Shown: positions 38,353 through 49,760, numbered from the stretch's first letter. The stretch: 64,000 nt of DNA from Flectonema sp. DT1601 (GCA_964019425.1 OZ025782.1:1-64000), one strand, 5' to 3'. Numbers and translations: made by a program. Notes: a model not told the origin generated them from the letters alone.

Positions 38353-41106
38353 CTACGAAACGATATTCTCATCTTCGTGAAGAGTCCGGGCGAGTTCTAT
38401 TGCCGTATTGGTAGCAATCTCGAGAGGATTTCTGTTTCGCTTAGCGACAGTCCGAAGGATCGACTCAGCCCAACTGTGAGAGAATCCAAATATTATAGCA
38501 ACTGACGCTTCCTTAAGTGGCACCGTTCCTGACTTAGTGAGAGCATCGAGCAGGTTGAAAGCCGCTTCTTTCTCTGATTTTAGCGAAGGGCCAGAAAGGG
38601 AGATCATCTTTCCCTGAGAATCAAGAAGTGATGAATACTTTAATTTCGACCAGCTATCTCCTGTTTTGAGTGTGAGAGGCCGCAGGGCGACTGCAGTTTC
38701 CGTCGTGGAGGAGAACTTCTGTTCTAAAGTTGAAGGAATTCTTGAGAAATCCCAAATCTCGGATTGGGTTGCTTTGATCTCACCAGCAGATGGTTTTGTT
38801 TCGTCCTCCTCCTCAGTCTCTTTTATTTTAGATTTATTTTGATCTTCTGTCACCGCATCTTCGATTATATCTTTCTTACTGTCACATATTTCATCACGGA
38901 CATCACAGTCGAAAGTTCCCATCACACCTGTGTGTGCTTCCGTTGCGAACTTACATCTTTCCAATGATTGTGTTTTTGCTGAAAGCATCGATGGTAAACT
39001 AAAGCCAAATGTGCTCTTCTTCTTTGACGACGATTTTCTAAACATCTCTGAGCTACTTGAAATACAACATGACTTCTCTACTAAGTTGTCAATTCGCTGA
39101 CCTCTTTCTAATACTTTCTCGATGTTTTCTGACAAGCACCTTGATATATCTGCACATTCATCATAGACCCGCCTGTTAGACTGTAATGTAAATCTCTGTA
39201 TTCGTTTTGCTTCTTCTGCTCTTGCTTCTTCTGCAATCTTTCGTTTTACTTCCTCAAGCTGTCGGAGTCGCTCTTGCTCTCGAAGCTCTTCGTCCCGCTC
39301 TTTTTGAATCAACCCATCGATTCGCGAGATATTAGTGCGCACCTCTTCCAAAGGATCTGAACTTGACTTTGTGGCTGACAACAAGTCAGATGACAACCCA
39401 TCCGTGACCATCATTTTGAGTAGTTTCTCAGAGAGCTCAGTTTCTTTAGAGAGTGTTCCTTCGGGAAGATTGAGGACAACTTCTATCTGTGGTTTGATTT
39501 GAATAATTGCGATGCTGAAGAGGGTCCCATCCAGCTGCATGCTACGATACGCATCTGCGAACCGCTTCTGTTCGGGACTAAGGGACTCAATTGCTTCTTT
39601 GAACTCCTTCGCACTCGGTATCTCTGCCAACACTAACGGGATGGTCAGGTCATCACGATTACGAAGAGTAATCGCATGAGATGGGATCATCATATCAGAC
39701 CCGGACATCTTTCCTAAAACAACAATGAAGCTGCTAAGTTGCTCAGCACGAAGACTAATGTTGAAGGTTTGCGTCTCCGAATCTCCGGAGATCTTTTGCT
39801 TCACAAAGCAGTTGACTGAAACGTTTCCCTTTCGAATTGGAATCGTCGCCTTTGCGCTTGCAGTGATAGGTATCCGAATATCAGGTGAGTTCTCTAACAC
39901 GAGGCGCCTGTCAACATCCAACAGCTTCCCGTTGCCGTCAGTAATTCGAAAGAATCCCTCGGGGTGATTGGTTCTTGATCGAATTTGCTCCATGAAAGGG
40001 ACAGGTTTGTACTTCTTCTTGAATGACAGTTTCTTGAAATATTGAACTACCGCATCGAATTCCGTAGTAGTAAACTCCGTATTCATAACACTTGAGATGA
40101 CTCTCATTGTTATACAATCCATCACATCGATAGACTTATCAAATGACGTAACGTTTGCAACTAAATCGTTGCATGCGATGCACAGGAAGCGTTCCTTAAA
40201 AGTTATGAGAGTCGAGTTCTTGAAGTCTGGTCTTTTGTGGTCTTTTGATAACTCTGCGATTACAGTTAAGAGAGAATCATGGTGACTATCTCGAATGCTG
40301 ACAACATTCTCGTTAGAGATCAACAAAGGAGACACAACTAGTTTGAGTTGATCGTCTGGATGATTGAAATTAATATGCTCCTCGTTATCTTCACTCAGTT
40401 CTGAGGTGTCCATGAAGTACATCGAAACAGATTGACACCAATCTTTTAAAAGATCTGAACTCTTCAAGAGTTCATTCACTTCGCTATTGAGTGTCGGACA
40501 CGCTGCCTTCGCAATGTCAATTTCAAACGCAGAGTTGCTCTTCACATACCGAGCCAACCACGTAATATCTATCTCAATAGGAGTATTAACACTCTTTTTT
40601 GGTCTCGGAGGCTGTTCCTTCGGCCAAGGGATCTCCTTGTGACCAGAGCCGCTCCATAACTCCGTCTTTGAATCTGATTTCGTACGATGGAGAAAGCAAT
40701 TATGAGAATACTCGAAATCAAACACCCAGACGTCATTAACATCATAAGAACGTGTAATGAATGACATCAATCCAGAGATTCCTCCACTCGATTCTGTTTT
40801 GTTCGATGTCTTCTTTTCTATCTTCCTATTAAATACGCAGCTCTCTTCGCTACTAAATTTTAGATACATCTTCTCACCCTGTTCTATGCTTTCCAAAGTA
40901 CATCTCTGTAATCCCATAATTTGAAGATCGCTTAGTATGCTACTGATGAGTGAGTCTCCCAAAGTATTTATTATTTCAAACTTGTCGGAGTATTTGTGGT
41001 CAGCTGTCAATGGGTTCATATCTGGTGCGTCCAATCCGACAATCCGACGTGCCTCTTTCATCAGGTCAGCCATTCGATGTTCGAATTCTAATAAACCGAC
41101 AGCCAT
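38353..41106 (-). CDS. Large conserved protist protein (917 aa), unknown
   Basis: No membrane segment or signal peptide. N-terminal 330 residues are globular. Residues about 500-600 hold the stretch LSPEQKRFADAYRSMQLDGT and then FSIAIIQIKPQIEVVLNLPE. I recall this pattern (SPEQ-RFA-x-FRSMQL-x-TLF...IKPQ) from conserved uncharacterised proteins of several protists, including trypanosomatids. A coiled coil follows at about 620-660 (EELREQERLRQLEEVKRKIA), then an acidic Ser-rich linker, and a C-terminal helical domain of about 130 residues (KEASVAIIFGFSHSWAESIL) that resembles a UBA-like or helical-repeat fold. The acceptor TATATTTATATTCAG precedes the start. Function unknown. Confidence 0.7.
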   Translation of the reverse strand: MAVGLLEFEHRMADLMKEARRIVGLDAPDMNPLTADHKYSDKFEIINTLGDSLISSILSDLQIMGLQRCTLESIEQGEKMYLKFSSEESCVFNRKIEKKTSNKTESSGGISGLMSFITRSYDVNDVWVFDFEYSHNCFLHRTKSDSKTELWSGSGHKEIPWPKEQPPRPKKSVNTPIEIDITWLARYVKSNSAFEIDIAKAACPTLNSEVNELLKSSDLLKDWCQSVSMYFMDTSELSEDNEEHINFNHPDDQLKLVVSPLLISNENVVSIRDSHHDSLLTVIAELSKDHKRPDFKNSTLITFKERFLCIACNDLVANVTSFDKSIDVMDCITMRVISSVMNTEFTTTEFDAVVQYFKKLSFKKKYKPVPFMEQIRSRTNHPEGFFRITDGNGKLLDVDRRLVLENSPDIRIPITASAKATIPIRKGNVSVNCFVKQKISGDSETQTFNISLRAEQLSSFIVVLGKMSGSDMMIPSHAITLRNRDDLTIPLVLAEIPSAKEFKEAIESLSPEQKRFADAYRSMQLDGTLFSIAIIQIKPQIEVVLNLPEGTLSKETELSEKLLKMMVTDGLSSDLLSATKSSSDPLEEVRTNISRIDGLIQKERDEELREQERLRQLEEVKRKIAEEARAEEAKRIQRFTLQSNRRVYDECADISRCLSENIEKVLERGQRIDNLVEKSCCISSSSEMFRKSSSKKKSTFGFSLPSMLSAKTQSLERCKFATEAHTGVMGTFDCDVRDEICDSKKDIIEDAVTEDQNKSKIKETEEEDETKPSAGEIKATQSEIWDFSRIPSTLEQKFSSTTETAVALRPLTLKTGDSWSKLKYSSLLDSQGKMISLSGPSLKSEKEAAFNLLDALTKSGTVPLKEASVAIIFGFSHSWAESILRTVAKRNRNPLEIATNTAIELARTLHEDENIVS

Positions 41107-41378
41107 CTTTTGTGTTGTAATTCAAAACCTGAATATAAATATAACTAAGTTATTCGTCAAACAAAATATAAGATGTGATCTATGTTATGTAGCCAGCACC
41201 TGTCATATTTAAGTTTCTGAAGAATTAGCTTATTGTTTTGATCCTTAACGCTTTGTCATATAACTAACTGCGAGAGTATTCCAACACTACAGTATAAAGA
41301 GACAACTCTTCTCAGGTATGTTACTTCTTTGTCGTGTAAACAACTGAAGATTTCGGAAACCACCACAAGAAGACATTA

Positions 41379-41948
41379 TTATCTCTTAAAAATTATTTTT
41401 ATACTTTCGGGGTGGTGGAAATTTGTGAGCCTTGAACTAAGCAAGTCCAACTGGTATGTTTTCTGTTTTTTTTTTTTTTTTAAACAGAATTGTTTATGAA
41501 GAAAGTACTTAGTTGGTAACCAAAAGTAATAACAAACCCTGTTGTATTCCTGTTCTTTTTGTTTTACAGATTTTGCTTTGGTAGATTCTTCCTTTTGCAA
41601 TTGAACTTTTGTTTTTTTGTGACCGTCTTCAGTTGATTCGCTGATGGGCGTTTCAACAAGAAGGTCGATTTCTTCTCGAAGTTGATTTTTCTTCGATTCT
41701 AAATCACAGAATTCCTCCGCCTGTGCGAACTTTTTCTCCGTCAGGAGTGTTGCGAATACCGTCGGATAATCTTTACTGCTGAAATACACTTGTGAAGTAT
41801 CAACTTTCTTACTCGGAAACTCTCCTCCAAGAATACTCATAAAACTACTGTAGCTATCACCCATGTGATTATTCAGACGAATCACGGCTTCCTCATCTGT
41901 TTCAATGAGGAATGGCCGAGCGAATAACTCCGAGCGTGCGACTTCCAT
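41379..41948 (-). CDS. Two-exon small coiled-coil protein (160 aa), unknown
   Basis: Exon 41948-41538 (137 codons) and exon 41450-41379 are joined by an 87-nt intron with the unusual donor GTTTGT and acceptor ACATACCAG; the intron happens to be open, so an unspliced 189-aa frame also exists, but it contains a Lys run (KKKKKQK) from an A14 tract. The product starts MEVARSELFARPFLIETDEE, has a coiled coil at about 80-130 and ends LTNFHHPESIKIIFKR. No family recognised. Confidence 0.55.
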   Translation of the reverse strand: MEVARSELFARPFLIETDEEAVIRLNNHMGDSYSSFMSILGGEFPSKKVDTSQVYFSSKDYPTVFATLLTEKKFAQAEEFCDLESKKNQLREEIDLLVETPISESTEDGHKKTKVQLQKEESTKAKSVKQKEQEYNRVCYYFWLPTKYFLHKQFCLKKKKKQKTYQLDLLSSRLTNFHHPESIKIIFKR

Positions 41949-42626
41949 GTTGCCGCCTTGTAATTAAAAGTAATAGTTTTCGATTGAAGAATAAGAAATA
42001 ACACGCTAATCGAATCCACCACCTCACATGGGTTGTAGTATCTGTAACAAAACGAGTAGACTAATAGTTAGTAATAAACTAAACAACATATTCTCCTCAA
42101 AAAATAGTACGAAGCTGAAGTTCGGTTGCTCGAACACACCGTTCCTGTTCTATTGGAGTTAGTCAGACTTGTTATGAGCCCTCATTGATAATTAAAAAAA
42201 CAGATTTTACTTACCATTTTCATATACTGCTATCATTAAGTTGAGCCGCCTTATTGTCAGGATAGGTAATTTGTTGTGGCGGACGCGTTTGTTATTTTTG
42301 AGTCAGTTTAAAAAAAATATTTAACAGTTGTGGTAGATTTGCGACCAGAATGCCGCAATGACCAAAACGAAGTATCTTATTTCGGTGCGTTTCAAAAAAA
42401 ATGAGAAAGGTCGTACACTTTTTTTTTAAATGCGTGGTGTTTTTTTTTTTTTTTTTTTTTAAAATTTTCTTTTTTTTCTAATATTATTATTCGCACACTA
42501 AAAATGAATTATTTTTGTTTACCAAATAAATACTTCTTTACTTAAAGCAGGTCAGATCATTGTGTCTCAATTCAGTGTGAGTCCTCATCCTTTAATTAAT
42601 GGGTAGTTAAAAAAAAAAAAAGAGAA

Positions 42627-42665
<39 letters not shown>

Positions 42666-42873
42666 AAATTGGGAAGAGGAAAAAATCTCAATTATTTTTG
42701 CATCCTTATACTCAAATTTACTCAAAACGCGCGGTTCGCTCGCTTTCGTATCACTCGCAGTTTGGACGTTGAGAATAAACAATACCAAAGAGAAGATAAG
42801 CGATGTAGTAATGGCTACTTTGGTACTAAGTGGCTAGAAGAGTATTAAGATAAACAAAACACTGCAATAAAAA
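41949..42873. other. Intergenic with A/T runs, no gene
   Basis: About 900 bp with T20-class (about 42441-42460) and A20-class (about 42637-42662) runs. No splice-bounded ORF seen. Confidence 0.5.
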
Positions 42874-43824
<951 letters not shown>

Positions 43825-44308
43825 TTATTTATTTTTTTTTTCGTATTGATGTGTCCTGCAGTTGCTGTTATTTTGATAAATTGTAAACAGCCGTCAGACT
43901 GAACTATTTCTGAGATGTAGAAAGTCCTCTTGAGAATTACATTGCGCTGCATTTTTATTTTTTTTAACAATATCCTGACACAAATATAATAAAAAATAAA
44001 CGGCTGCGTCACGAATAACAAATTAGTTTACTAAAAAAAGATAAAGAAGAACGAGCTTTCATCCTGAAAATTAAATGAAAACAAGAAGTTTGACATTGAC
44101 TAAAAGAAAAAAAAAGTGAAAAAGTAAATCGAAAACACAAAAAAAGGGGAACGGTATTGAGTAAAACGTTAGCAGTCGAACTAACCAACGAAATAATCAC
44201 AAGAAATAATTATTTTTTAAAGTAGAAAGAGGATTTTCAATCAATGGCAGGGGATAAGATACATAATCAGGCTCAAAGGAACAACACCACTTCAGACAAT
44301 TTCGACTG

Positions 44309-44727
44309 TCAGCGTGATCGCTGGAGGCCACGAACATAGTTGAGCACCACTAACTTGTGTTACCAGTGTTATTATAACAATAATTCGTAACTCACATGAG
44401 TATTTAACTACAGCAGGAGAAAGCCGCAGTAGGAGATAAACACGAAAAGGATTCAAAAGATGTCTTGTCTAACATAAGTAAAAAAGGAATTAATGACCCG
44501 ATTAACTGACGGTACCCCAGCTGTCTGTCACAAATGTAAAACAAAAATGCCTCACACAAGGAAACGGTTGCAGCCATAAGAATTCCTGTGGCGACAGGAA
44601 ATAAATGGGGAAATCAAAAAAGCCTGGTGTCATGCTGTTCCAAAAAATAAAATAGGTGAGCAAATACCCTCATAACTTACACCTCAGGAAGAGGGATGTT
44701 TACGGAATGAGACCAAAATGAAAACAT
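44309..44727 (-). CDS. Candidate tiny split gene, four exons, unknown
   Basis: Exon 1 44727-44681 (MFSFWSHSVNIPLPE, donor GTAAGTT), a short exon at about 44605-44575 behind GTCGCCACAG, exon 44468-44396 (TRHLLNPFRVYLLLRLSPAV, acceptor TTATGTTAG, donor GTGAGT) and exon 44349-44309 ending VRGLQRSR with TGA. Exons 3 and 4 join exactly in phase. Two donor choices at exons 1-2 keep the frame, so the N-terminal third is uncertain. Product about 60-65 aa, one hydrophobic segment, no family. Supported only by splice signals and open phase. Confidence 0.35.
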
Positions 44728-45477
44728 GACAACAGTTCACCTGACAGCTTTGATTAACGACTTGTTGAATCTCAATTAATGAGAAACAACGTAGGCTTAT
44801 CGAAATCATACGGTGACCGCGTTGCTACACACGAATCACTTTTCACTGTGGTGGCTGTAAGTCATTACACGAGCTGAAACGGGAATTTATTCCGTGTGTG
44901 CTTTTAGAAAACTACACTTGTCGCATCCCAAATCGAGTGTTTTCTGGAATCAGACAACACATCCGAGGAGTACAAGAAAGAATGGAAAGGGGGAAAAAGT
45001 AAAAAAAAATACAACACCGAAGCATTAACGCCAAGGGATGCAAAAAAAAGAAAACTAAGCGGCAGAGATGACAATTGAATCTTCTCGCACGCAAAAATTG
45101 AAAACTATACAAAGGTTTTAAAATAATCAACAAGGACAAGGTATCGTTAAAAGTTTTTTTTTTTTTTTTTTTTTTTTCCCGCAAAACTAAAGTCAAAGTG
45201 TGCGGTCTGACGTACGGGAATGATTAATTTGATTAGCAGTCGCCACAATTTTCTTTCATTCCACAAAATCCTATTCTTGCTGAACTTGAATGAACCAGGT
45301 GGTGAAGACATAGATTTGTAAGAAAAAAAGAATATTGTACAGCAAGTGAAGTTATTCGAATATAATAAATCAGTTTATAATTGACAACAAAAGAATCAGT
45401 TTTTTTTTATCTTTTATATTTTTTTGTTATAGCAGTATCCTGGTGTTGGTTAAAGCCACTTTTCTTTTTTGTTTTTT
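44728..45477. other. Intergenic, no gene seen
   Basis: A/T-rich with a T24-class run near 45155-45178. A 94-codon minus frame crosses the homopolymer and is not convincing. Confidence 0.45.
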
Positions 45478-46206
45478 TTATGCCTCTTCAAGTTTTTCAG
45501 CTTTTTTTTTATTCTTTGGAATGACCTCATCTGGAGAGTTATCATCAGAATCACTATCTGGGTTGCTATTAAATTCCTTCGCCCTTCGATCATTATCTAG
45601 TCTAGTGAAGTACAGAACTGCAAAATAAACAGGAAGACAAGAAGTAAATATGTTAAGCAACAACAAGACGAGTTTTCCTCCTAAGAAAGCTAGAGAAGTT
45701 AGTGTCGCAGGGGAGTTTTTGCAGTCATCGATACCCCAAGCATCACAGTTAGTAACTTCTTTAAATGAATTGTAAGTATCAAGCATATCACGGGTACAAC
45801 TCGAATATTTCAAACACGGCAATGCATCGACAGCAATAGTACAACCCTTGAAAGAGAGTTGCTCTGCTTGGCAAGACAAAGCGACAGTTACTGAGGCTGC
45901 TATGGACAACACTGTCCTACCTGCTCCACATAAGATACCAAAGACAACATAAAGAGCAGTAATTCCACTATTCTCTCTCCAAACACCCCATGCTCCTAAT
46001 GGTAATGCTGCATACAATAACATCAACGATACAATTATCGCTCCTTCCTCAATGGCACTGTTGTCTTGAACGTACAAATTTATAAACGAAAACGTAGTAT
46101 TTAATATGGTAAAGATAATAAGTTGTTTCTTTAAGTACCATTGAAGTTCTTTTTGATTGAGAGGTTTAGATCTGCAAAGATCTCTCCACATGGCGCAAAA
46201 TCTCAT
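45478..46206 (-). CDS. Four-TM (tetraspan-like) membrane protein
   Basis: About 242 aa from the ATG at 46206 (MRFCAMWRDLCRSKPL). The frame is open further upstream, but that part reads through a T-rich intron end or leader: the acceptor CTTAAAAAAAACAG lies about 20 nt before this ATG. Four hydrophobic helices: IIFTILNTTFSFINLYV, IIVSLMLLYAALPLGAWGVW, ALYVVFGILCGAGRTVLSIA, and LGGKLVLLLLNIFTSCLPVY. A Cys-rich loop (six Cys) lies between the third and fourth. The tail is acidic (NPDSDSDDNSPDEV). This is the tetraspan plan, but no tetraspanin CCG signature is seen. The start lies 80 nt behind the stop of the ankyrin gene. Confidence 0.65.
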   Translation of the reverse strand: MRFCAMWRDLCRSKPLNQKELQWYLKKQLIIFTILNTTFSFINLYVQDNSAIEEGAIIVSLMLLYAALPLGAWGVWRENSGITALYVVFGILCGAGRTVLSIAASVTVALSCQAEQLSFKGCTIAVDALPCLKYSSCTRDMLDTYNSFKEVTNCDAWGIDDCKNSPATLTSLAFLGGKLVLLLLNIFTSCLPVYFAVLYFTRLDNDRRAKEFNSNPDSDSDDNSPDEVIPKNKKKAEKLEEA

Positions 46207-46288
46207 ATTTGTTGTAGTAGGTAAACTGTTTTTTTTAAGAAAATAAAAATAAAATAAAACAACAACAACAAAAAAAAAGATTGTTTTC

Positions 46289-46939
46289 CTAAGAAACACC
46301 CCTACCATCGGTGAGCATCGAAATAATACGACTATTGTTTTTTATGGAAGCACAGATTAGTGGTGTTTGTCCAGCAAAGGAACGACAATCCTTATCAACG
46401 TCAGGATGTGACAGGAGTAGTTGAACAACACTGAGGTCATTAGTACTGGCTGCCGTACACAATAAAGGCATTCTAGTTAGTTTATTTATCACATTGGGTG
46501 AGGCTCCCCTTTGTAGTAGATATGCTAACGAATCGTATTCAGGTTTTTTCATTGGATTTCTGCAACTTACTTTAGAAACAAAAAAAGTCATCGCATCAGA
46601 GATAGAGACTTCGGCATCAAAAAGATGATTTGCAGTTTGTAAATCATTTTTTAATAAACTGAGAACCAGTTGTTCAGATGATATATTTACATGTTGTGAC
46701 AAGAGGATGGATGTAGCAAGAGACTTACGTGAAATATTCAAATCTAATTCGGAGTCGTTCGTTAGACTGTAAAAGATACAATCTGTGAGATTATCCCCAC
46801 AGTGGGTTAAACGAAAATCATTTTCGATATTTAATTCTTCGCTAATCTGATGCCTCATGACTTCGATACCTTTTGTTATATCAACACGAAATGCACATCT
46901 CGTGTTGGGTAACTCGTTTAATACAAATATCGTAAGCAT
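46289..46939 (-). CDS. UBL-ankyrin protein, shorter relative of the gene at 17971-19191
   Basis: 216 aa. The N-terminal ~85 residues are ubiquitin-like (ITKGIEVMRHQISEELNIEN ... RLTHCGDNLTDC). Ankyrin repeats run from about 120 (YDSLAYLLQRGASPNVINKL, MPLLCTAASTNDLSVVQLLL, GQTPLICASIKNNSRIISML). The frame stops right after GATG|GTAGGG, a possible donor, so a further exon (as in the longer relative with its CaaX tail) cannot be excluded. The acceptor AATAAACAG lies 6 nt before the ATG. Confidence 0.65.
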   Translation of the reverse strand: MLTIFVLNELPNTRCAFRVDITKGIEVMRHQISEELNIENDFRLTHCGDNLTDCIFYSLTNDSELDLNISRKSLATSILLSQHVNISSEQLVLSLLKNDLQTANHLFDAEVSISDAMTFFVSKVSCRNPMKKPEYDSLAYLLQRGASPNVINKLTRMPLLCTAASTNDLSVVQLLLSHPDVDKDCRSFAGQTPLICASIKNNSRIISMLTDGRGVS

Positions 46940-47123
46940 GTCAACCTGTTTATTAATAAATAATATTTTATAATCAACGTGTGCACTGAATGATTAACGT
47001 GTAATACAAAACAATGTAATGTACGTTGTTTTTTTAAAAATTCACCGCAATAGTGAACAGCGTGTCGGTTAAAGATGTCGGAAGCAGCAAAAATTGAAAA
47101 CGAAAAACAGTCACTCGGAGTCT

Positions 47124-47903
47124 TCAGTAAGAAGTAAACTGACTAACTTTATTCGCCAAGCAGATATTCATGTGTGAACACAGCGAACGAAAACGCTTGA
47201 ATTCAATGCCGTCTTTACGTTGTGTAGTACTACAAAGAGGACATATTAATTGTAAGTTTTCATCCTTGTTACAGAGATGTGATGAAGATGGTACTTTCCA
47301 CATGAAGTGTTCATGTGATATAGTGTCAGTACATCTTTTACAGAGATCATAATCTCGACATTTACCACATCTGTGGTGATCATCTCGTTGGATTAAATCA
47401 CTGCAGCCATCACACCAATATTCAGTCAGCCATCCTCGTCGTTCTTTTCGGAATCTCGGAATTGGTTCTGACTGACTCGGCTTTTCCGATTGGTAGGATT
47501 CCCATGTCTTTCCTCGCAATCCAATTCGCTCACATTTCGCAAGTAGTGATTGACGAAAGTCATCAACTCGTCGTCTTTTAAGTTTTTGCTGATCAAGGGA
47601 CACAAGTCTTTTTTGTTTTACAACTCCAGAAAGTGATTCCACGTCAATCGGGTTGACGGGTTCAGGTTCAATTATTTCCTTTTTACTTTCGATAATCAAC
47701 TTCTTCTCAAAGGTATCCACAGTTAATTCCTTCACGACAGGATGGTTACTTATCTCTGAACGTAGTTCTGAATAAAGAGGCACCTCTACAGAATCGGAAA
47801 GCCTCTGGGACTCGTAATTTTTTACATCTTTGCCGAAGTCCTCCGACACAGCACTGGGAACTTCTGCTTCACTTATTTCTTGTTTAACGTTTAGAGTTTC
47901 CAT
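47124..47903 (-). CDS. ZZ-type zinc-finger protein
   Basis: 259 aa. The N-terminal 140 residues are acidic and low-complexity with a basic patch (KQKRLVSLDQQKLKRRRVDD), a possible nuclear signal. Residues about 167-207 form a ZZ finger: WCDGCSDLIQRDDHHRCGKC then RDYDLCKRCTDTISHEHFM. A further CxxC site (CPLCSTTQRKDG) with a His/Cys pair (LCSHMNICLANK) follows, likely a second zinc site. ZZ fingers bind N-terminal histone or degron peptides. The start lies 13 nt behind TTTTTTTATCGACAG. Confidence 0.75.
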   Translation of the reverse strand: METLNVKQEISEAEVPSAVSEDFGKDVKNYESQRLSDSVEVPLYSELRSEISNHPVVKELTVDTFEKKLIIESKKEIIEPEPVNPIDVESLSGVVKQKRLVSLDQQKLKRRRVDDFRQSLLAKCERIGLRGKTWESYQSEKPSQSEPIPRFRKERRGWLTEYWCDGCSDLIQRDDHHRCGKCRDYDLCKRCTDTISHEHFMWKVPSSSHLCNKDENLQLICPLCSTTQRKDGIEFKRFRSLCSHMNICLANKVSQFTSY

Positions 47904-48236
47904 CTCTCTCGGAGAGAACTGTCGATAAAAAAAGAAAAATAAATATCGAAATCAATATTTGAAGGAGTTGCAACGAATAGCGAATCTGCATTCTGACCAG
48001 TACCAGACTATGTATGTTTTTACTGAAATAGAAAGAACGATTAAACATTTTCGGCTGATTACTATATCGCAGCACTTATCCCGAACATCTTGCTGAGTTG
48101 TTTCCAACAAGGAATTGAAAGGCATAACATTCGGGTGCTCAGGTTATGATTTTCTGGGAAAAAATCCGTGTCGATAAGAAGTGATCGATGGCGACACTTC
48201 AATTGTAGTCATCTGACTACTTAAAGAGGATAGTCG

Positions 48237-49760
48237 TTAAGCAATGACAGTTGCAATAAATTCATTAAAAACTGTAACAACTTCATCTAATGCTGATGAC
48301 GACAGTGAAGGAATTCGTCCTAAGATCTCTTCCTTCGGAGTCTTGCCATCAAAGAAGTCAATAGTTGATCTTAGATTTCCAATTACATCAACAGAAGTTA
48401 CACCTGGACAGAGTTTGCTGTGTCGGGTAATCATTTCGAGGAATGTCATGTGTTTTTCAACATTAAGTCGATTGGTAGTGACGACTCGTTTTCGATCATC
48501 ACGTGCACCTGATAAGAATCTAACTGAATTATTACCTGTCGATTCCGTGTTCTGTTTCGCTTGTTGTTGTTGACGTTCATGTTTTGACTGTTGTTGTAGT
48601 TGGTATTGTTGCTGTTGGAGATATAATCCTTCTTCTTGATCTTGTTCTTGTTCTTGATCAGCTAATTCTTGTTCAAGAAGTTCTTGTTCATATTGCTGGT
48701 GATCGTGTTCTTGGTGTTGTTTTGGAACTTTTTGATTCCTTCTTGAAATTGCTTGTTGACTTGCTGTCGCAAATAACAGAGGTTGGAAAACATAATAAGT
48801 CCGCAGTATCTTTGTTATCCCTCGGGATACTAAAAACTGAAGTAATTTATAAAAAGTAACGTAGTCAAGCAGCTCTTCTTTCTCTTTGCCGTATATTCCT
48901 TCCGATGACTGTGTTTGCCGAACACTCTTCGCAAGCTTTCTCTCAATACGTTTCCGAAAGTCCTGTACAGATGTTGGAACAGCAACCAGTGTAAGCAATT
49001 CCGGCAGTGACACTTCTTTTACTATTTCTGCTGCTTTTTCAATAACTTCTTTCTCTAAGGGAAACGGCAAGTCACTGTGAATCATTAAATAAATATAACT
49101 ATTTTCCTCACGAGGTCCTTTCTGTATGTCCTGCGATAATGAAGACAAACCGTCTCCAAGTGTAATTTCACCCTCCAGGTAGAGCCAGTTATTTACATGA
49201 AGCCGGAGGGATCCTCCAGCTTGAAGTACATTTGTTATCGAGACTAATTCGTGAACCAGAGAGAGGTCAGAGACTGCATTGAAAACAGTCGTCCAACTAC
49301 CTTTGTCTTCATATTGATCCCTCTTAACAGTAAGCTGACTAGCAGCTACTCGCAAGTAGTCGCATCGGTTCTGCTCTCTGATAATAGCACTGGTGTAGGC
49401 GTCGAGAAATGATGAAAAACGATGCTGAGCATCCAACACACCTTTTCCATCCATATTCTCCGTAGCCACGACAATTGCTAAGTGTTTAATAGGACCAACT
49501 GGGATGTGGAAATAACGAACATGAAAAGAGAATGCTTCAACAGAAATCACATCGTGTTCTGGTATTTCTCTAATCTGTTGCGGACATAATAAAAATGACA
49601 AGTGATCCGTACGAACACCAAGTGTCGTTACTAAATCACTACTCATTGGAATGTCTCGTCCGTAGAGGTCGGACCCAACTCCCTCCGGGGGGTATCTGAA
49701 CACCATCTGAACACCTCGACTAACACCAAAACAAATCACGAACGACATCACTTTTGGCAT
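48237..49760 (-). CDS. NPRL3: NPRL3-like subunit of GATOR1 (TORC1 inhibitor)
   Basis: 507 aa. Family hallmarks: MSFVICFGVSRGVQMVFRYP at the N-terminus (longin-like domain), FLLCPQQIR, FHIPVGPIKHLAIVVATENM, then LVHELVSITNVLQAGGSLRL and INNWLYLEGE-like VNNWLYLEGEI. After the middle comes a Gln/Glu-rich insertion (about 350-410) and a C-terminal winged-helix region (NRLNVEKHMTFLEMI, FFDGKTPKEEIL). GATOR1 is the GTPase-activating complex for Rag GTPases. The Q/E insertion is presumably a low-complexity expansion. Confidence 0.88.
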   Translation of the reverse strand: MPKVMSFVICFGVSRGVQMVFRYPPEGVGSDLYGRDIPMSSDLVTTLGVRTDHLSFLLCPQQIREIPEHDVISVEAFSFHVRYFHIPVGPIKHLAIVVATENMDGKGVLDAQHRFSSFLDAYTSAIIREQNRCDYLRVAASQLTVKRDQYEDKGSWTTVFNAVSDLSLVHELVSITNVLQAGGSLRLHVNNWLYLEGEITLGDGLSSLSQDIQKGPREENSYIYLMIHSDLPFPLEKEVIEKAAEIVKEVSLPELLTLVAVPTSVQDFRKRIERKLAKSVRQTQSSEGIYGKEKEELLDYVTFYKLLQFLVSRGITKILRTYYVFQPLLFATASQQAISRRNQKVPKQHQEHDHQQYEQELLEQELADQEQEQDQEEGLYLQQQQYQLQQQSKHERQQQQAKQNTESTGNNSVRFLSGARDDRKRVVTTNRLNVEKHMTFLEMITRHSKLCPGVTSVDVIGNLRSTIDFFDGKTPKEEILGRIPSLSSSALDEVVTVFNEFIATVIA

